64,000 nucleotides of DNA, taken from contig JACQXM010000012.1 of assembly GCA_016208685.1 (NCBI GenBank), positions 107,102 to 171,101 on the forward strand, given 5' to 3'. The DNA comes from Planctomycetota bacterium (GTDB taxonomy: Bacteria; Planctomycetota; Phycisphaerae; UBA1845). Below are positions 1 to 8,610 of the stretch, piece after piece; position 1 is the stretch's first letter, and each line of letters begins with the position of its first letter. Position numbers and translations under genes: made by a program. The notes under the pieces are model-generated. The model was not told the origin of the DNA. It made no database searches and saw only the letters and a program-made list of their open reading frames with translations.

Positions 1-30
1 TCGAAGACCTACCTGGGCAAGGAGCACTGA
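1..30 (+). CDS. C-terminal end of an upstream protein (partial)
   Basis: The first reading frame runs from the window edge to a TGA at 28-30 and gives the tail SKTYLGKEH. A terminal YLG followed by charged residues is common at the end of LptB/LivF-type ABC ATPases, so an ABC ATPase is a weak guess only. It lies on the same strand as tatC, about 100 bases upstream. Confidence 0.4.
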   Translation, partial: SKTYLGKEH

Positions 31-132
31 TTCGCCGAGCGGCGTAACCGGTCGTCCGGCTCCGGCGGGCGGCGCGCGGGCCCGTCACCGCTGCGTTGCA
101 GGCCGGATTTGTGTCCCCTAGAATCCCGCGCG

Positions 133-1170
133 ATGAGCAGCGCGTCACTCCGCTCCGCACCAGGCCCCCGGCACCCGAACACCACCGACCCCGTCGAAGC
201 CTCGCGGATGTCCTTCGGGGATCACCTGGACGAGCTGCGGCGCTGCCTGATCCGGGCCCTGGTCGGCGTGGTCGTGGCAATGGCGGTCACCCTCTACTTC
301 GGCACCGAGATACTCGAGATCATCTATCGCCCGCTGTTGATCGTGCAGTACTACAACGGCCTCCAGCCCAAGATTCAGGTGCTCTCGCCGACCGGGGCAT
401 TCTCCGCCTACCTCAAGATCGCGCTGCTCTCCGGGTTGATTCTCGGAATGCCCTGGATTCTGTATCAGGTGTGGTCGTTTGTGGCCGCGGGGCTGTATTC
501 GCACGAGCGGAGGTTCTTGAAGTCGCTGGTGCCGGGCTCTCTCTTCCTATTTGTGTTGGGCGTGGCGTTCCTCTACTACGTTGCCCTCCCCATGGTGCTG
601 CAGTTCTTCATCAGCTTTAACAAGGCGTTCGACGTGCCGGAGCTGGCCCCCAGCGGTTTTCAAAGCATCCTCCTGCCGAACGCGCCCATCGAGCCGCAGG
701 TAGACGCCGCGCCGCCGCTCAACGTGCCGCTGCTTTCAGCCGATCCTCCGCATCCCCGGAACGGGGACGTGTGGGTGAACGCCCACTCCCGCCGCCTGCT
801 CCTTAAGACGCCGACCGAGACCTGGTCCATGCCCTTCGACCCTACGCCAACCGCGACCACGATGCACAGCGAATTTGCCCTGGACTACTATGTTTCCTTT
901 GTGCTGATGCTCGCCCTGGCGTTCGGCATCGCCTTTGAAACGCCCATTGTGGTGTTTTTCCTGGCATGGACGGGGTTGGTTTCGGTATCCACGATGACCC
1001 AGGGGCGGCGCTACGTGATTCTCGGCGTAGTGGTGGTTGCGGCGGTGCTGACCCCGCCCGACGTGGTCAGTCAGATGCTGCTGGCGATACCGATGTACCT
1101 GCTTTTCGAACTCGGTCTTCTGGCGGCGCGGCTGGCGGCCCGGCGACGGCAGCGAACGGAGGCGGCATGA
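133..1170 (+). CDS. tatC: Sec-independent translocase subunit TatC with an enlarged periplasmic loop
   Basis: TatC is the signal-peptide-recognising core of the twin-arginine export complex in the inner membrane. The 345-residue product has the family hallmarks: HLDELR at about residue 31, a cytoplasmic stretch ending in GLYSHE near 120-126, and the FGIAFETP block before the last helices. Six hydrophobic segments can be placed. The loop between the third and fourth segments (about residues 163-250, rich in Pro, Asn and Ala) is much longer than the roughly 30 residues usual there, which explains a length of 345 instead of about 250. ATG at 133 was preferred to an in-frame TTG at 109; neither has a clear Shine-Dalgarno. 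The stop overlaps the murD start as ATGA. The tatA partner is far away at about 35 kb. Confidence 0.93.
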   Translation: MSSASLRSAPGPRHPNTTDPVEASRMSFGDHLDELRRCLIRALVGVVVAMAVTLYFGTEILEIIYRPLLIVQYYNGLQPKIQVLSPTGAFSAYLKIALLSGLILGMPWILYQVWSFVAAGLYSHERRFLKSLVPGSLFLFVLGVAFLYYVALPMVLQFFISFNKAFDVPELAPSGFQSILLPNAPIEPQVDAAPPLNVPLLSADPPHPRNGDVWVNAHSRRLLLKTPTETWSMPFDPTPTATTMHSEFALDYYVSFVLMLALAFGIAFETPIVVFFLAWTGLVSVSTMTQGRRYVILGVVVVAAVLTPPDVVSQMLLAIPMYLLFELGLLAARLAARRRQRTEAA

Positions 1171-2588
1171 CGACGCGGCACGCGCTCGAGCACGAAGTGG
1201 CGACGCGCGGTCCTGCGCGCCGGCCAGAGGAGCGGTCTCTCGCCGGTTGCCGTACCCTGGTCGTCGGCCTGGGTCGCTTTGGGGGCGGCGTGGGAGTCAC
1301 ACGCTGGCTGGTGGGGCAGGGCGCGCAGGTGACCGTCACCGACCAGGCCGCCGCGGAGACTCTTCAGGAATCGATCGCTGCCATTTCGGATCTGCCGGTC
1401 CGCCGACGATTCGGTACGCACGACGCGCGCGACCTGGAACACGCCGATCTGGTGGTGCTGAACCCGGCGGTCGTGAAGAGCCGATCGGCGATGTACCAGG
1501 AGATGACGCGGCGCGGGATCCCCTGGACCACGGAGCTCAACCTGTTCTGTGAGCGCTGCCCCGCGCCCGTGGCGGGGGTGACCGGCAGCTTCGGTAAGAG
1601 TACGACGTGCACCATGCTGGCGGAGGCGCTGCGTTCCTGCGTCCGTGCCCGCGCCACCGGCTTCTCGGATGTTCATCTCGGCGGGAACATCGGCGGCTCA
1701 CTGTTGGGGACGCTCGATGCCATTCGCGCTACCGACGTGGTAGTGCTGGAGATCTCGAACGCACAGCTCGAGGACCTGCCGCACATCGGCTGGGCACCGC
1801 GCTGGTCCGTGATCACTAATCTGGTGCCGCATCACCTGGATCGTCACGGGACGTTCGAGGCGTACCTGGACACGAAGCTCAACATCCTGCGCGGCGACCC
1901 CGCGCCGGAGTTTCTGGCGGTCGGCGAACTGCACCCGCAGGCGGAGGCGGCCGTAGCGGCGGTGGCGCGGGAACGCGGCACGCGCCTGGTACGTGTTTCG
2001 GCGCCCGCGGAAGCCGTCGAGCTGCGGGTCCCGGGCGCCCACAACCGGCGAAACGCAGCGTGCGTGCTGACGGTCTGTCGTGCTCTCGGCCTGCCGGAGC
2101 CCCCGGTACGCGAGGCGTTGGCTTCGTTTCGCGGACTGGAGCATCGGCTGGAATACGTGCGCACGGTGGCCGGCGTGGATTACTACAACGACTCCAAGTC
2201 GACGGCACCGTCGGCGACGGTGCAGGCAGTGGAGGCGCTGGACCGCGCGCAGGTAGTCATCGTAGGCGGGCAACGAAAGGAAGTTGCGTTCGCCGATTGT
2301 GCGGCGACTCTGGCACGGCGGGCGCGGGCGGTGGTGTGCATGGGCGAATCCGGTCCGTACTTCGCATCCGCCGTGCGTCTGGCGCGCGACGCTGCGGGAC
2401 GCGAATCGGTCACCGGCGCTGACGGCATCCTCGAGGCGCGTGACCTGGCGTCCGCGGTGGAATTGGCGAGGTCGGCGGCCTTGCCGGGAGACGCCGTGCT
2501 GTTCTCGCCCGGAGCTCCGAGCTTCGACGCCTACGTGAATTTCACGGACCGGGGGCGGCGTTTCGTGGAGCTGGTCCGCGGGTTGTAG
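1167..2588 (+). CDS. murD: UDP-N-acetylmuramoyl-L-alanine--D-glutamate ligase
   Basis: Cytoplasmic peptidoglycan enzyme that adds D-glutamate to UDP-MurNAc-L-Ala using ATP. The 473-residue product has all three Mur ligase domains: an N-terminal Rossmann region (VVGLGRFGGG), a central ATPase with P-loop GSFGKST, the acidic residue in the EISNAQLE motif, HLDRH and a YLDTK lysine, and a complete C-terminal domain with GLEHRLE, DSKSTAP and LFSPGAPSFD. SNAQLE replaces the commoner SSFQLE, and PHHLDRH replaces DHLDRH; the metal-binding Glu and His remain. The start is the ATG overlapping the tatC stop (ATGA), implying translational coupling. No other mur or fts gene is nearby. It contrasts with the degenerate MurD-like domain at 52.3-53.3 kb. 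Confidence 0.92.
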   Translation: MTTRHALEHEVATRGPARRPEERSLAGCRTLVVGLGRFGGGVGVTRWLVGQGAQVTVTDQAAAETLQESIAAISDLPVRRRFGTHDARDLEHADLVVLNPAVVKSRSAMYQEMTRRGIPWTTELNLFCERCPAPVAGVTGSFGKSTTCTMLAEALRSCVRARATGFSDVHLGGNIGGSLLGTLDAIRATDVVVLEISNAQLEDLPHIGWAPRWSVITNLVPHHLDRHGTFEAYLDTKLNILRGDPAPEFLAVGELHPQAEAAVAAVARERGTRLVRVSAPAEAVELRVPGAHNRRNAACVLTVCRALGLPEPPVREALASFRGLEHRLEYVRTVAGVDYYNDSKSTAPSATVQAVEALDRAQVVIVGGQRKEVAFADCAATLARRARAVVCMGESGPYFASAVRLARDAAGRESVTGADGILEARDLASAVELARSAALPGDAVLFSPGAPSFDAYVNFTDRGRRFVELVRGL

Positions 2589-2687
2589 TCGAAGGTGGGG
2601 CTATGAACCCGAGCGGTTCGCCAGGCGTTGCCGCCGCAGGTAGCCTCCTGCGGCGTTGCGGAGGGTCGTAAGGAGCGGGCTAGCGCC

Positions 2688-3068
2688 ATGCCGATCGTCG
2701 GGCACGGGATCGATCTGGTGGAGTGCGCGCGGATCGGCGAGATGCTGGCCGACCATGGGGAGCGCTTCCTGACCCGGGTGCTCACGGTTGCGGAGCGGGA
2801 GCAGGCGCGGAAGTTCGCGGATCCCGTGCCGTTCGTGGCCGGGCGATGGGCGGCGAAGGAGGCGATCCTCAAGATGATCGGGACCGGATGGCGCGGGAAG
2901 ATCGCGTGGACGGACATGGAGATCCTCCCCGACGGACTGGGCCGGCCGGTGGCTTCACTTTCCGGGGAAACGGCTCGCCGGGCCGAGGCGCTGGGAATCA
3001 GGCGCGTCTTCCTGTCCATCACGCACACGAAGCACCAGGCGGCGGCCTCGGCGATCGGCGAGGCATAG
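2688..3068 (+). CDS. acpS: Holo-[acyl-carrier-protein] synthase
   Basis: Transfers 4'-phosphopantetheine from CoA to a serine of apo-ACP, activating it for fatty acid synthesis. The 126-residue product matches AcpS in length and carries GHGIDLVE at residues 5-12 with the Mg-binding Asp, and WAAKEAILKM with the second acidic ligand. The start at 2688 is fixed by AAGGAG at 2670-2675; the frame is open further upstream but without a comparable site. It follows murD by about 100 bases on the same strand. The C-terminal SITHTKHQA replaces the usual SHxxxxA pattern conservatively. Confidence 0.9.
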   Translation: MPIVGHGIDLVECARIGEMLADHGERFLTRVLTVAEREQARKFADPVPFVAGRWAAKEAILKMIGTGWRGKIAWTDMEILPDGLGRPVASLSGETARRAEALGIRRVFLSITHTKHQAAASAIGEA

Positions 3069-3363
3069 TCGGAGGCGCGGCCCGTCGCCGCAACGACGAT
3101 GCCGTGGAACCACGAACGCGGAATGGTGGATGCGGAATGCGGGCTGGTGAAGGCGTAAACGGAGCCGCGGCCGTCAGGGAGCGGGCAACGGGAGCGATGT
3201 TGCGGCACGGGGAAGACCGTCTAACGTCGCTCCCGCAGTGCAGGGACGGTTCGCCGACTGCCGGGCGGTGAATGTGGAGACAGGGTCGCGACCGTGGTGA
3301 AGCGCGCCGGAGCCACGCGGCGCCTAAGTGCGAGTTCGGACGGATCGTGGTGGGAAACTGGCG

Positions 3364-3894
3364 ATGAGTGAAACTCCGGTGCCGATCCTGGGTCGTGATG
3401 TCTACGTCGCGCCTACGGCCTACGTCGGCGGCGACGTGGTCCTCGGCGACGAATGTACGCTGATGCACCACGTGGTGGTGCGCGGGGACATCGCGCCCAT
3501 TCGCGTCGGAGCGCGCGTGAATCTCCAGGACGGCGTGATCGTGCACACGCCCCACGGCGTACCTCTCGACGTGGAGGATGATGTGGGTGTCGGTCACCGT
3601 GCGGTGGTGCATTGCCGGCGTGTCGGTGCGCACACCCTGATCGGCATCGGAGCCATCGTGCTGGACGATTGCGACATCGGCAGTGAGTGCCTAATCGCCG
3701 CGGGGACGGTACTCCCGCCGGGCACCGTGGTCCCCAACGGCAGCGTGGTGATGGGAGTGCCGGGCCGGGTGGTGCGAACGGTTAGCCAGCGCGATCGCGC
3801 CACCATCGAGCATGTGGTGCAGAGCTACATCCGCCTGGGGCGGTTGCACGCTGCCGGGCGTTTCCCGAACGCAGCTCCGGCAGACCGAGTGTAA
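3364..3894 (+). CDS. Gamma-carbonic anhydrase family protein (left-handed beta-helix)
   Basis: The 176-residue protein is built of hexapeptide repeats of the left-handed beta-helix type. It has the conserved VRGD at about residue 39, the NLQDG motif and the His residues in VIVHTPHG and VGHRAVVHC that bind zinc in the YrdA/PaaY/CaiE group. Members are trimeric and some hydrate CO2, but many have unproven activity, so a specific reaction is not claimed. ATG 3364 was preferred to an in-frame GTG at 3328 because homology begins at about ETPVPILG. The 295 bases upstream, between this gene and acpS, show no recognisable element. Confidence 0.88.
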   Translation: MSETPVPILGRDVYVAPTAYVGGDVVLGDECTLMHHVVVRGDIAPIRVGARVNLQDGVIVHTPHGVPLDVEDDVGVGHRAVVHCRRVGAHTLIGIGAIVLDDCDIGSECLIAAGTVLPPGTVVPNGSVVMGVPGRVVRTVSQRDRATIEHVVQSYIRLGRLHAAGRFPNAAPADRV

Positions 3895-3929
3895 TGCGAC
3901 GTAGCGGGCACACGCTTCCCGGCTCCCGG

Positions 3930-5873
3930 TCACGGGCCGGAGCGGGCCATGTGCTCACCAGTCCTGGCGGCCACGCGGTAAATGCGCGTAGCGGGCGTGG
4001 TGGGCAGCGGGCGAGTCGTGCTGTCGTCGTAGATCAGTTCCAGGGGCAGATCCGCGGGCCAATCAGGGGGAAACGGCTCCTGGACCACAACGTAATCGAT
4101 GTTGTGTGCCAGGAGCGCGGCAGCGGTGACCGCGCCGCCGTTGTCGAGCGTATCCCACACCGGCTTGGGGATTACTACGTTGCGGAAGTCGGCGCCCAAC
4201 AGGGGGTAAGTAAGCTCGGGCGGCGCGAGGTTCACAATGCGCGACCCGGGGTCAAAGTTACCCACGGGCGGTGGGATCTGATAAAACCAGTCGCGGCTCC
4301 AGTCGCCGTGGCGCCAGCGGCTCGCCATTGATGCCGCGGGCTTGTAGGCCGCGATGGTCGCGGTGATCACCAGCGTGATGCTCAACAGGGCCCACGCCGG
4401 ACGGGGAGAGCGCTGCACCAGTCGGTCAAAGAGCATGCCCCCCAGCGGCACTGCCAGCAACACCAGCGGCAGCACGTAACGCAGAATCTCGGTAAACAGC
4501 GTGAGGAGCAGGACGATACCCGCCAGCGTGAACAACAGGTAGACAAGCGTCCAGCGCTCCGCGGGATCGCGCGGTCGGCGACGGAGGAACGCCAGGGCGA
4601 CCGCGAGGACCGCCGCCGGTACAAAGGTAGTGTAGGCGGCCCCCAACGCGTTGTTTACGCTGTAGGGATATCCGGTGCCCGAATACTTGGTTTCCTCCCA
4701 GGGGTAGGCCCACCAGCGGGCGATCTTCCGGCCCAGTGGACGCGCGGGGCAGTGGTCCAGGGCGTTGAAACCGGGGAGGACTTGCCTGCCCGCAACGCTG
4801 ACGCCGAAGGGGTAGATGGGGTTCCCCGCCTCGACGGTGCCACGCAGGAACCAGAAACCCGAGCATGCCAGGGAGGCGAGTCCGAAGATCATGGCGTTGC
4901 GAACCGGCCTGCCGCGTATGGCGGCACGATCGCGGGGGCGAATCCAGTCCAGCGCCAGTACCAGCAGCAGCAGCAGGCCGACCAGCGCCAGGTACGTCGA
5001 CTTGGACCCCAGCGCTACGCCCGCCGACAACCCGGCCAGGATGAGCAGGTCGCGCCGCTGACGAACATGTGTCACGCGGGTGTGCCAGGTGAGCGCCAGC
5101 AGCGCGAGCAGCCAGGCCACGGCCCCGTAGAGATCCACGTAGGCCGCGAAGGACTGAAACAGCACCACGGGCACGCTGAGGGCCATGCACACCGCGGCGC
5201 CGGCGGCGCGCCGACCGGCGCCCAGCACGCGCGTCAGGGCATAGACGGCGGCAGCCAGGATCACCGCGTTGGGTACGTTGACCAGCGGAAGCAGCCGCTC
5301 CAGCGGCACGCTCACCAGCAGGAACGACCACAGAATCCCATTCTCCGGCAACGAGTAGTAGATTTCGCCGTTCTGCATACCGAGCATGCCGGTCTGCATC
5401 CAGCGGACGGCGAGCGGCAGGTGGTAGTACATGCCGTCGTAGCCGGTGGGATAGCGGGTCAGGGCCTCGACCACGAACACCAGGTACAAACCGAGGACGA
5501 TGAGCCAGGGGGTACGGTACCATCGCGGTGCGACCGGAGGCTCCGGAGGCGAGGCGGGGTGTCGGCTGGGCTCCGACGACGCCGCGGCCCGACCGGCCGC
5601 GGAACGCGTCAGCCGGTGTGCGATCGCCAGCATCATCATAAAGACGCAGGCCACCACCTCGATCGTGACCACGCCTCGCCGGGTCAGCAGGGCCACGGTG
5701 GCCGGCGCGTGCACGGCCGCCACCAGTGAGGCACAGGGTACGATGCACGCCAGCGCCCAGCGGCTGAATCGTTCATAGACGCCGCACGCCCGGCACCAGC
5801 GCTCTCCCAGGCGCCAACCGATGCACCAGCCGGCCAGGGTGACGAGCAGTGCAAGAGAGGCGAGGGCGTTCAT
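3930..5873 (-). CDS. Polytopic membrane protein, probable GT-C (family 39-like) glycosyltransferase
   Basis: 647 residues with about a dozen hydrophobic segments. After two N-terminal helices and a Pro/Ser-rich linker (about residues 95-120), the first large extracytoplasmic loop contains TRYPTGYDGMYYHLP, typical of polyprenyl-phosphate-sugar-dependent GT-C enzymes in which an acidic residue after the first core helix is catalytic. The C-terminus (about 540-645) is a soluble domain. Such enzymes transfer sugars from lipid carriers on the outer membrane face; donor and acceptor cannot be told from sequence. The start has GGAG seven bases upstream. It is probably translated after the small ORF ending 18 bases upstream. 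Confidence 0.75.
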   Translation of the reverse strand: MNALASLALLVTLAGWCIGWRLGERWCRACGVYERFSRWALACIVPCASLVAAVHAPATVALLTRRGVVTIEVVACVFMMMLAIAHRLTRSAAGRAAASSEPSRHPASPPEPPVAPRWYRTPWLIVLGLYLVFVVEALTRYPTGYDGMYYHLPLAVRWMQTGMLGMQNGEIYYSLPENGILWSFLLVSVPLERLLPLVNVPNAVILAAAVYALTRVLGAGRRAAGAAVCMALSVPVVLFQSFAAYVDLYGAVAWLLALLALTWHTRVTHVRQRRDLLILAGLSAGVALGSKSTYLALVGLLLLLVLALDWIRPRDRAAIRGRPVRNAMIFGLASLACSGFWFLRGTVEAGNPIYPFGVSVAGRQVLPGFNALDHCPARPLGRKIARWWAYPWEETKYSGTGYPYSVNNALGAAYTTFVPAAVLAVALAFLRRRPRDPAERWTLVYLLFTLAGIVLLLTLFTEILRYVLPLVLLAVPLGGMLFDRLVQRSPRPAWALLSITLVITATIAAYKPAASMASRWRHGDWSRDWFYQIPPPVGNFDPGSRIVNLAPPELTYPLLGADFRNVVIPKPVWDTLDNGGAVTAAALLAHNIDYVVVQEPFPPDWPADLPLELIYDDSTTRPLPTTPATRIYRVAARTGEHMARSGP

Positions 5874-5891
5874 GGGTTGGCTCCGGGTTCG

Positions 5892-6020
5892 CTAGAGTCG
5901 GGTCGCCAGGCGTCCGAGTTCTGCCACGAAGGCACGCACGGAATCGGAGCAGAGGAGGTAAGCCGCGAGGCTCAGGGCACACAACGCCAACCAGGATCGT
6001 TCCTTAGGGATCGCGACCAT
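5892..6020 (-). CDS. Possible small single-span membrane protein (42 aa)
   Basis: A 42-codon frame from ATG (6018-6020) to TAG (5892-5894) ends 18 bases before the start of the GT-C gene on the same strand. It has a basic N-terminus (VAIPKERS), then a hydrophobic stretch of about 15 residues (LALCALSLAAYLL) and an amphipathic tail. The ribosome site is weak (GGGCGAG). It could be a small membrane partner or a leader peptide coupling translation into the glycosyltransferase. It could also be chance; at this GC content short frames are common. Confidence 0.35.
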   Translation of the reverse strand: MVAIPKERSWLALCALSLAAYLLCSDSVRAFVAELGRLATRL

Positions 6021-6250
6021 TCGTTACACTCGCCCGGCGGCAGCCGGCGTGGCGAAGTGCGCCGCTTCCACCCGGTCGTGCCGCCTCGACGTGTATCGGT
6101 CCGGGAACAAACGGGCTAAAGGCGACTCCGGCCACGGCTCGTCATTCGGACTGCAAAAGCGGCCTGTCGGAACCGCCGATAACCCGCCCGGGCCTGCGCT
6201 AGGGTTGCCGCTGTGAGCGCCAGCGCGGGCCCGAACCCGACTGGCGACGC

Positions 6251-7786
6251 ATGAACCCCGCGACCCTGACGCCGCCCGCCTCGCCCTCTCTGCGACCCCC
6301 GCCGGATTTAGCGGCGCTGGTTCGCGAGGCTTCCGTGCCGCCGACTGCACGGGATACCGCCGACGCCGAGCGCTGGCGGCGGTCCGTGGCGGACTTCTAC
6401 GACCGCATGGCGGCGGCGAAGCTCCCCTCGCGCGAGCATTACTACTACCGGCGCCTGCGACGGAGGCTTGCCGACATGGTGCCGCCCCGGTCGCGTGTGC
6501 TGGACCTGGGCTGCGGCACGGGCGAACTCCTCTCGGCTCTGAGGCCGGCGGTGGGGGTGGGCGTGGACCTAAGCACGGGCATGATCCGCGAGGCCCGCCG
6601 CCGACACCCGCACCTGCGTTTTCTGCGCCTGGCCGCGGAAGAAGTTCACCGCCTTCACGATACCTTCGACTACGTCGTCATCTCCCAGACGCTGGGCGAA
6701 ATCTACGATTTGCAGGCGTTGTTCCAGGCACTCCAGCGTGTCTGCCACGCACGGACTCGTGTGCTGGTGGCGCACGACAGCCGCCTGTGGCAACCGGCCC
6801 TGAAACTGGCGGAGTGGACACGACTGAAAAGACCCACGCCGGAGCGGAACTGGATTCCCAGCGAGGAGGTCGCGCACCTGCTGCGGCTTGCGGGTTTCGA
6901 AACCGTGCGGGTGTTCGGCATGACGCCCTGTCCGCTCCCGGTTCCCGGGCTGGGGGGGTTAGTCAACCGCTGGGTTGCCAACCTGCCGGGAATGCACCAT
7001 CTGGGCCTGAACTACGTCCTGGTGGCGCGTTCGGTGCGGCCGGAAGGAGCGCCGCGCCGGCCACCGCGCAGCGTCTCGATCGTGGTGCCGGCGCGCAACG
7101 AGGCCGGGCACATCCGGTTGCTGTTGGAGCGGATCCCGCGGATCGCTCCGCAACAGGAGATCATCTTCGTGGAGGGCGGCAGCTCGGATGACACCTGGGC
7201 GGTGCTCCGCGACGTCGTCGGCGCCTACAGCGGGCCGTTCGAGTTGAAGTGTTTGCAGCAGCGCGGGCGCGGAAAGGGCAACGCCGTGCGCGAGGGCTTC
7301 GCCGCGGCCACCGGCGACGTGCTGATTATCCTGGACGCCGATCTCAGTGTTCCGCCCGAGGAACTGCCGGGCTTCTTCGCGTGTCTGGCCTCGGGCGCCG
7401 GAGAGCTCATCAACGGCTCGCGAATGGTGTATCTGATGGACCGGCGGGCGATGCGCTTTCTGAATCTGCTCGCCAACAAGTGTTTCGGCTGGGTGTTCAC
7501 CTATCTGCTGTCACAGCGTTTCCGTGACACGCTGTGCGGCACCAAGGCGTTGTGGCGCGACGACTACGAGCGGATTGCGGCGAACCGCGCCTACTTCGGC
7601 GACTTCGATCCCTTCGGCGATTTCGATCTGCTCTTCGGCGCCGCGCGACTGAACCTCAAGATCATCGACCTGCCGGTGCACTACAAGGCCCGGGTGTACG
7701 GTGAGACCAACATCTCGCGTTTCCGGCACGGCTGGATGCTGCTCCGCATGTGCCTGCTGGCGGCGCGGAAGGTGAAGTTCCTTTAA
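6251..7786 (+). CDS. SAM-dependent methyltransferase fused to a GT2 glycosyltransferase
   Basis: A two-domain cytoplasmic protein of 511 residues. Residues about 35-260 form a class I methyltransferase with the SAM-binding motif VLDLGCGTGE near residue 83 and VGVDLS. Residues about 273-511 form a GT-A family 2 transferase: SIVVPARNEAGHI opening strand, DLSVPPEELP within LDADLS, a GNAVREG nucleotide-site motif and CGTKALWR. The GT part resembles dolichol-phosphate mannosyltransferase-like enzymes but lacks C-terminal membrane helices. It starts a three-gene + strand cluster (gap 14 bases, then a 19-base overlap) with another methyltransferase and a GT-C protein. A lipid-linked sugar pathway with methylation is likely; substrates are unknown. 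Confidence 0.85.
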   Translation: MNPATLTPPASPSLRPPPDLAALVREASVPPTARDTADAERWRRSVADFYDRMAAAKLPSREHYYYRRLRRRLADMVPPRSRVLDLGCGTGELLSALRPAVGVGVDLSTGMIREARRRHPHLRFLRLAAEEVHRLHDTFDYVVISQTLGEIYDLQALFQALQRVCHARTRVLVAHDSRLWQPALKLAEWTRLKRPTPERNWIPSEEVAHLLRLAGFETVRVFGMTPCPLPVPGLGGLVNRWVANLPGMHHLGLNYVLVARSVRPEGAPRRPPRSVSIVVPARNEAGHIRLLLERIPRIAPQQEIIFVEGGSSDDTWAVLRDVVGAYSGPFELKCLQQRGRGKGNAVREGFAAATGDVLIILDADLSVPPEELPGFFACLASGAGELINGSRMVYLMDRRAMRFLNLLANKCFGWVFTYLLSQRFRDTLCGTKALWRDDYERIAANRAYFGDFDPFGDFDLLFGAARLNLKIIDLPVHYKARVYGETNISRFRHGWMLLRMCLLAARKVKFL

Positions 7787-7800
7787 GATCGGCGGGGTGA

Positions 7801-8610
7801 ATGAAAGTGTTCGCTAACCTGCTGTCGCGGCACCGGCCGGACACTGGGTTCCAGTTCGTGGAGCGCGATTACTTCGACGCCCTGGCCGAGCAGCAGCAGG
7901 ACAGTTGGTGGGGAAGCCACACGCGCGCCGGCCTCCGCCGCCTGGAGCGCCGGGCCCGGGTGGTGCGCGAAATCCTCGCCGCCCTCCACGCCCCGCGGGT
8001 GTTGGAGATCGGATGCGGAACCGGTGCGTTCACCGAGGCGCTCCTGCACACGGTTCCGGGAATGTGCTTGTGGGGTTGCGACATCTCGCACAAGTCCCTG
8101 GCCATCGCCCGGCGGCGCTGCGCGGCGTTCGAGAATGTCACGTTCGAAATGGTGGACCTGCTCAGCGAATCGCCCCCGGCGGCTCCGTTCGACGTCGTGC
8201 TGGGGAATTCCGTCGTCCACCATCTGCACCTGCCGGCGTTTCTGCCGCGACTGGTGGCGCTGGTTCGCCCCGGCGGGCGGCTGCTCTTTTTTGAACCGAA
8301 CATGCTCAATCCCCACATCGCCGTCGAGAAAAACGTGCGGTTCATCGGTCGACTGCTTCAGAACACGCCCAACGAAACCGCGTTCTTCCGACGCGGGCTG
8401 TCCCGCGCCCTGGTGGCGGCGGGCCTGGTCGACGTTTCGGTCACGCCCTTTGACTTCCTCCACCCCCTGACGCCGGGCCCCATGGTAGGCGCGGTGGAGC
8501 ACGTTGGACGGCTGTTGGAGCGCATGCCCATGGTCCGGGAGATAGCGGGATCGCTCATCATCCGCGCCACGCGCCCCCCGAGTGAATTCCCGTGTTCCGG
8601 CATCGCCTAG
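7801..8610 (+). CDS. Class I SAM-dependent methyltransferase
   Basis: 269 residues with VLEIGCGTGAFTE (motif I, near residue 67), the GCDISHKSL acidic loop and a VVLGNSVVHHL motif typical of UbiE/Tam-like small-molecule or sugar methyltransferases. The start lies 14 bases after the preceding fusion gene with a G-rich ribosome site immediately upstream. The 3' end overlaps the next gene by 19 bases, so the cluster is probably one transcript. The target is probably a glycan or lipid intermediate, by context only. Confidence 0.82.
   Translation: MKVFANLLSRHRPDTGFQFVERDYFDALAEQQQDSWWGSHTRAGLRRLERRARVVREILAALHAPRVLEIGCGTGAFTEALLHTVPGMCLWGCDISHKSLAIARRRCAAFENVTFEMVDLLSESPPAAPFDVVLGNSVVHHLHLPAFLPRLVALVRPGGRLLFFEPNMLNPHIAVEKNVRFIGRLLQNTPNETAFFRRGLSRALVAAGLVDVSVTPFDFLHPLTPGPMVGAVEHVGRLLERMPMVREIAGSLIIRATRPPSEFPCSGIA

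Noticed and set aside
4426..5748. 440-codon open frame on - inside the GT-C gene
   Set aside because: Arg/Gly/Ala-rich shadow of a hydrophobic protein with recognisable topology.
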